Shown: piece by piece, positions 63,299 to 64,000 of the stretch
Layout of the letters: the number at the start of each line of letters is the position of its first letter
Numbering within the stretch: the first letter of the stretch is position 1
Origin: CAYZXL01 sp964482435
Lineage (GTDB): Bacteria; Auribacterota; JABMQX01
Direction of reading: 5' to 3'
Assembly (NCBI GenBank): GCA_964482435.1
Contig: CAYZXL010000003.1
Location: 111,785-175,784, forward strand
Length of the DNA stretch: 64,000 nt
Notes under the pieces: model-generated
Seen by the model: the letters and a program-made list of their open reading frames with translations, nothing else
Told to the model about the DNA's origin: nothing
Databases searched by the model: none
Position numbers and translations under genes: made by a program

Positions 63299-64000
63299 AT
63301 GAGCTCTTCGTTTTTTCTGATAATTGCACTGGTGTTCTCGATCGCTTTTCCTGGCTCGGCTCCGACTGAACCTGCTCCATGCCCGCCTTCTGAAACGCCG
63401 GCCGCCAGTCCCGGTGAAACAACTCCTCGCCCACTCGTTGAAATCTCGCGGTTTGATGCCTCGAGCGTGAGGCTCTCCTGGGCGGAGCAGCCCGGCAGGG
63501 TTTTCTCCATCGAGCTCAGCGATGACCTTTCGACGTGGACAACTGCCGGTATCGGCAAAATGAACAGTTGGACCGACGACCTGGCAAAAGCAACGAGACG
63601 GTTCTATCGCCTTTCATGTAACTCGCCTCCCGAGCTCGGCTTGATCGGCGACAAGACCGCTCATCCGGGCCAGAAGCTTCAGTTCGGTCTCGCTGCGACC
63701 GACGCCGACGAAGATTCTTTCTCGTTCGGTGCGTCAAACATGCCCGAAGGCGCCGTATTCGAACCCGAGTCGGGCATGTTCACCTGGACTCCCACACAGG
63801 CTCAGGAAGGGACTCACGTGAGCGTGCGATTCTCCGTCGCCGACAGCGGCGTCCCGAAGCTCTCTGACTACGAAGATGTGACCATCGTGGTCGGCCAGGT
63901 CCCTCCCGAAATTACCGTCACCTGGCCGCGAGGAGGGCAGCACTTAGACCCGTCTTCTACAGTTGCGGGGTATTGTGAAAAACTGGGTGCTTGGAAATGA
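63299..64000 (+). CDS. Secreted Ig-like protein, ends at window edge
   Basis: A 233-aa predicted exported protein: signal peptide MSSSFFLIIALVFSIAFPGS, a domain resembling the end of the giant protein (VRLSWAEQPGRVFSIELSDD, ATRRFYRLSC, about 55-105) and a cadherin-like/He_PIG Ig module (about 110-200: GDKTAHPGQKLQFGLAATDA, FTWTPTQAQEG). GGAGG lies about twelve bases before the ATG. The TGA at 63998-64000 is the last codon of the window. The final 17 residues (HLDPSSTVAGYCEKLGAWK) break the Ig-domain pattern and may reflect a truncation or frameshift in a longer repeat protein. Confidence 0.7.
   Translation: MSSSFFLIIALVFSIAFPGSAPTEPAPCPPSETPAASPGETTPRPLVEISRFDASSVRLSWAEQPGRVFSIELSDDLSTWTTAGIGKMNSWTDDLAKATRRFYRLSCNSPPELGLIGDKTAHPGQKLQFGLAATDADEDSFSFGASNMPEGAVFEPESGMFTWTPTQAQEGTHVSVRFSVADSGVPKLSDYEDVTIVVGQVPPEITVTWPRGGQHLDPSSTVAGYCEKLGAWK

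Overview
The window looks like a GC-rich chromosomal segment of an uncultured, deep-branching Gram-negative bacterium. Type IV pilus/secretion genes, an ExeA/GspB pair and a lipoprotein imply an inner membrane plus an outer envelope. A DUF4838 protein, BACON-like repeats and C-terminal domains ending in FYRL or FYRVEAE recall PVC-group and Hydrogenedentota/Sumerlaeota-like genomes, but the phylum cannot be fixed from the sequence alone. No rRNA, tRNA, insertion sequence or CRISPR array was found.

Bases 1-21,040 are one long minus-strand run. In transcription order it holds rodA, a radical SAM protein and its DUF2344 partner, exeA, gspB, an NtrB-like histidine kinase, a 1010-aa membrane protein with three internal repeats, a coiled-coil protein, a TPR/coiled-coil/MshEN protein, pilB, pilC, pilS, a SHOCT-like membrane protein and pilR (cut by the window edge). 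The pilB-pilC-pilS-pilR order is that of Myxococcus, but pilT and all pilins are missing. The unfamiliar proteins between gspB and pilB are the best candidate here for an undescribed module: they combine a possible cyclic-di-GMP sensor, a coiled-coil partner, a repeat/roadblock-like membrane protein and a second kinase with a pilus-type motor.

Bases 21,040-34,240 are mixed: a 1.2-kb non-coding stretch with a hairpin array, a small lipoprotein with a clear terminator, a sodium:solute symporter, a DUF4838 glycosidase-like protein, a CheR methyltransferase overlapping a large hybrid histidine kinase, a degenerate M24 protein and two divergent DUF72 proteins.

Bases 34,240-56,600 form a surface-glycan region. 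It holds an NAD-dependent epimerase, two tandem GT-C-like membrane proteins (one pair of paralogs with a 196-nt identical block), a CapK/PaaK-like ligase, a third large membrane protein, two methyltransferases, a hexapeptide acyltransferase, asparagine synthase, a B12-type radical SAM protein, a flippase-like protein and a GT39-like giant. Bases 56,598-64,000 encode two secreted proteins: a 1903-aa protein with nine BACON-like repeats and a beta-helix behind a strong sigma-70 promoter and long leader, and a short Ig-like protein ending at the window edge.

Three copies of a roughly 55-nt palindromic element and three clusters of short hairpins sit only between genes and are the main dispersed repeats. 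Several promoters resemble TTGACT-17-TAnnnT.
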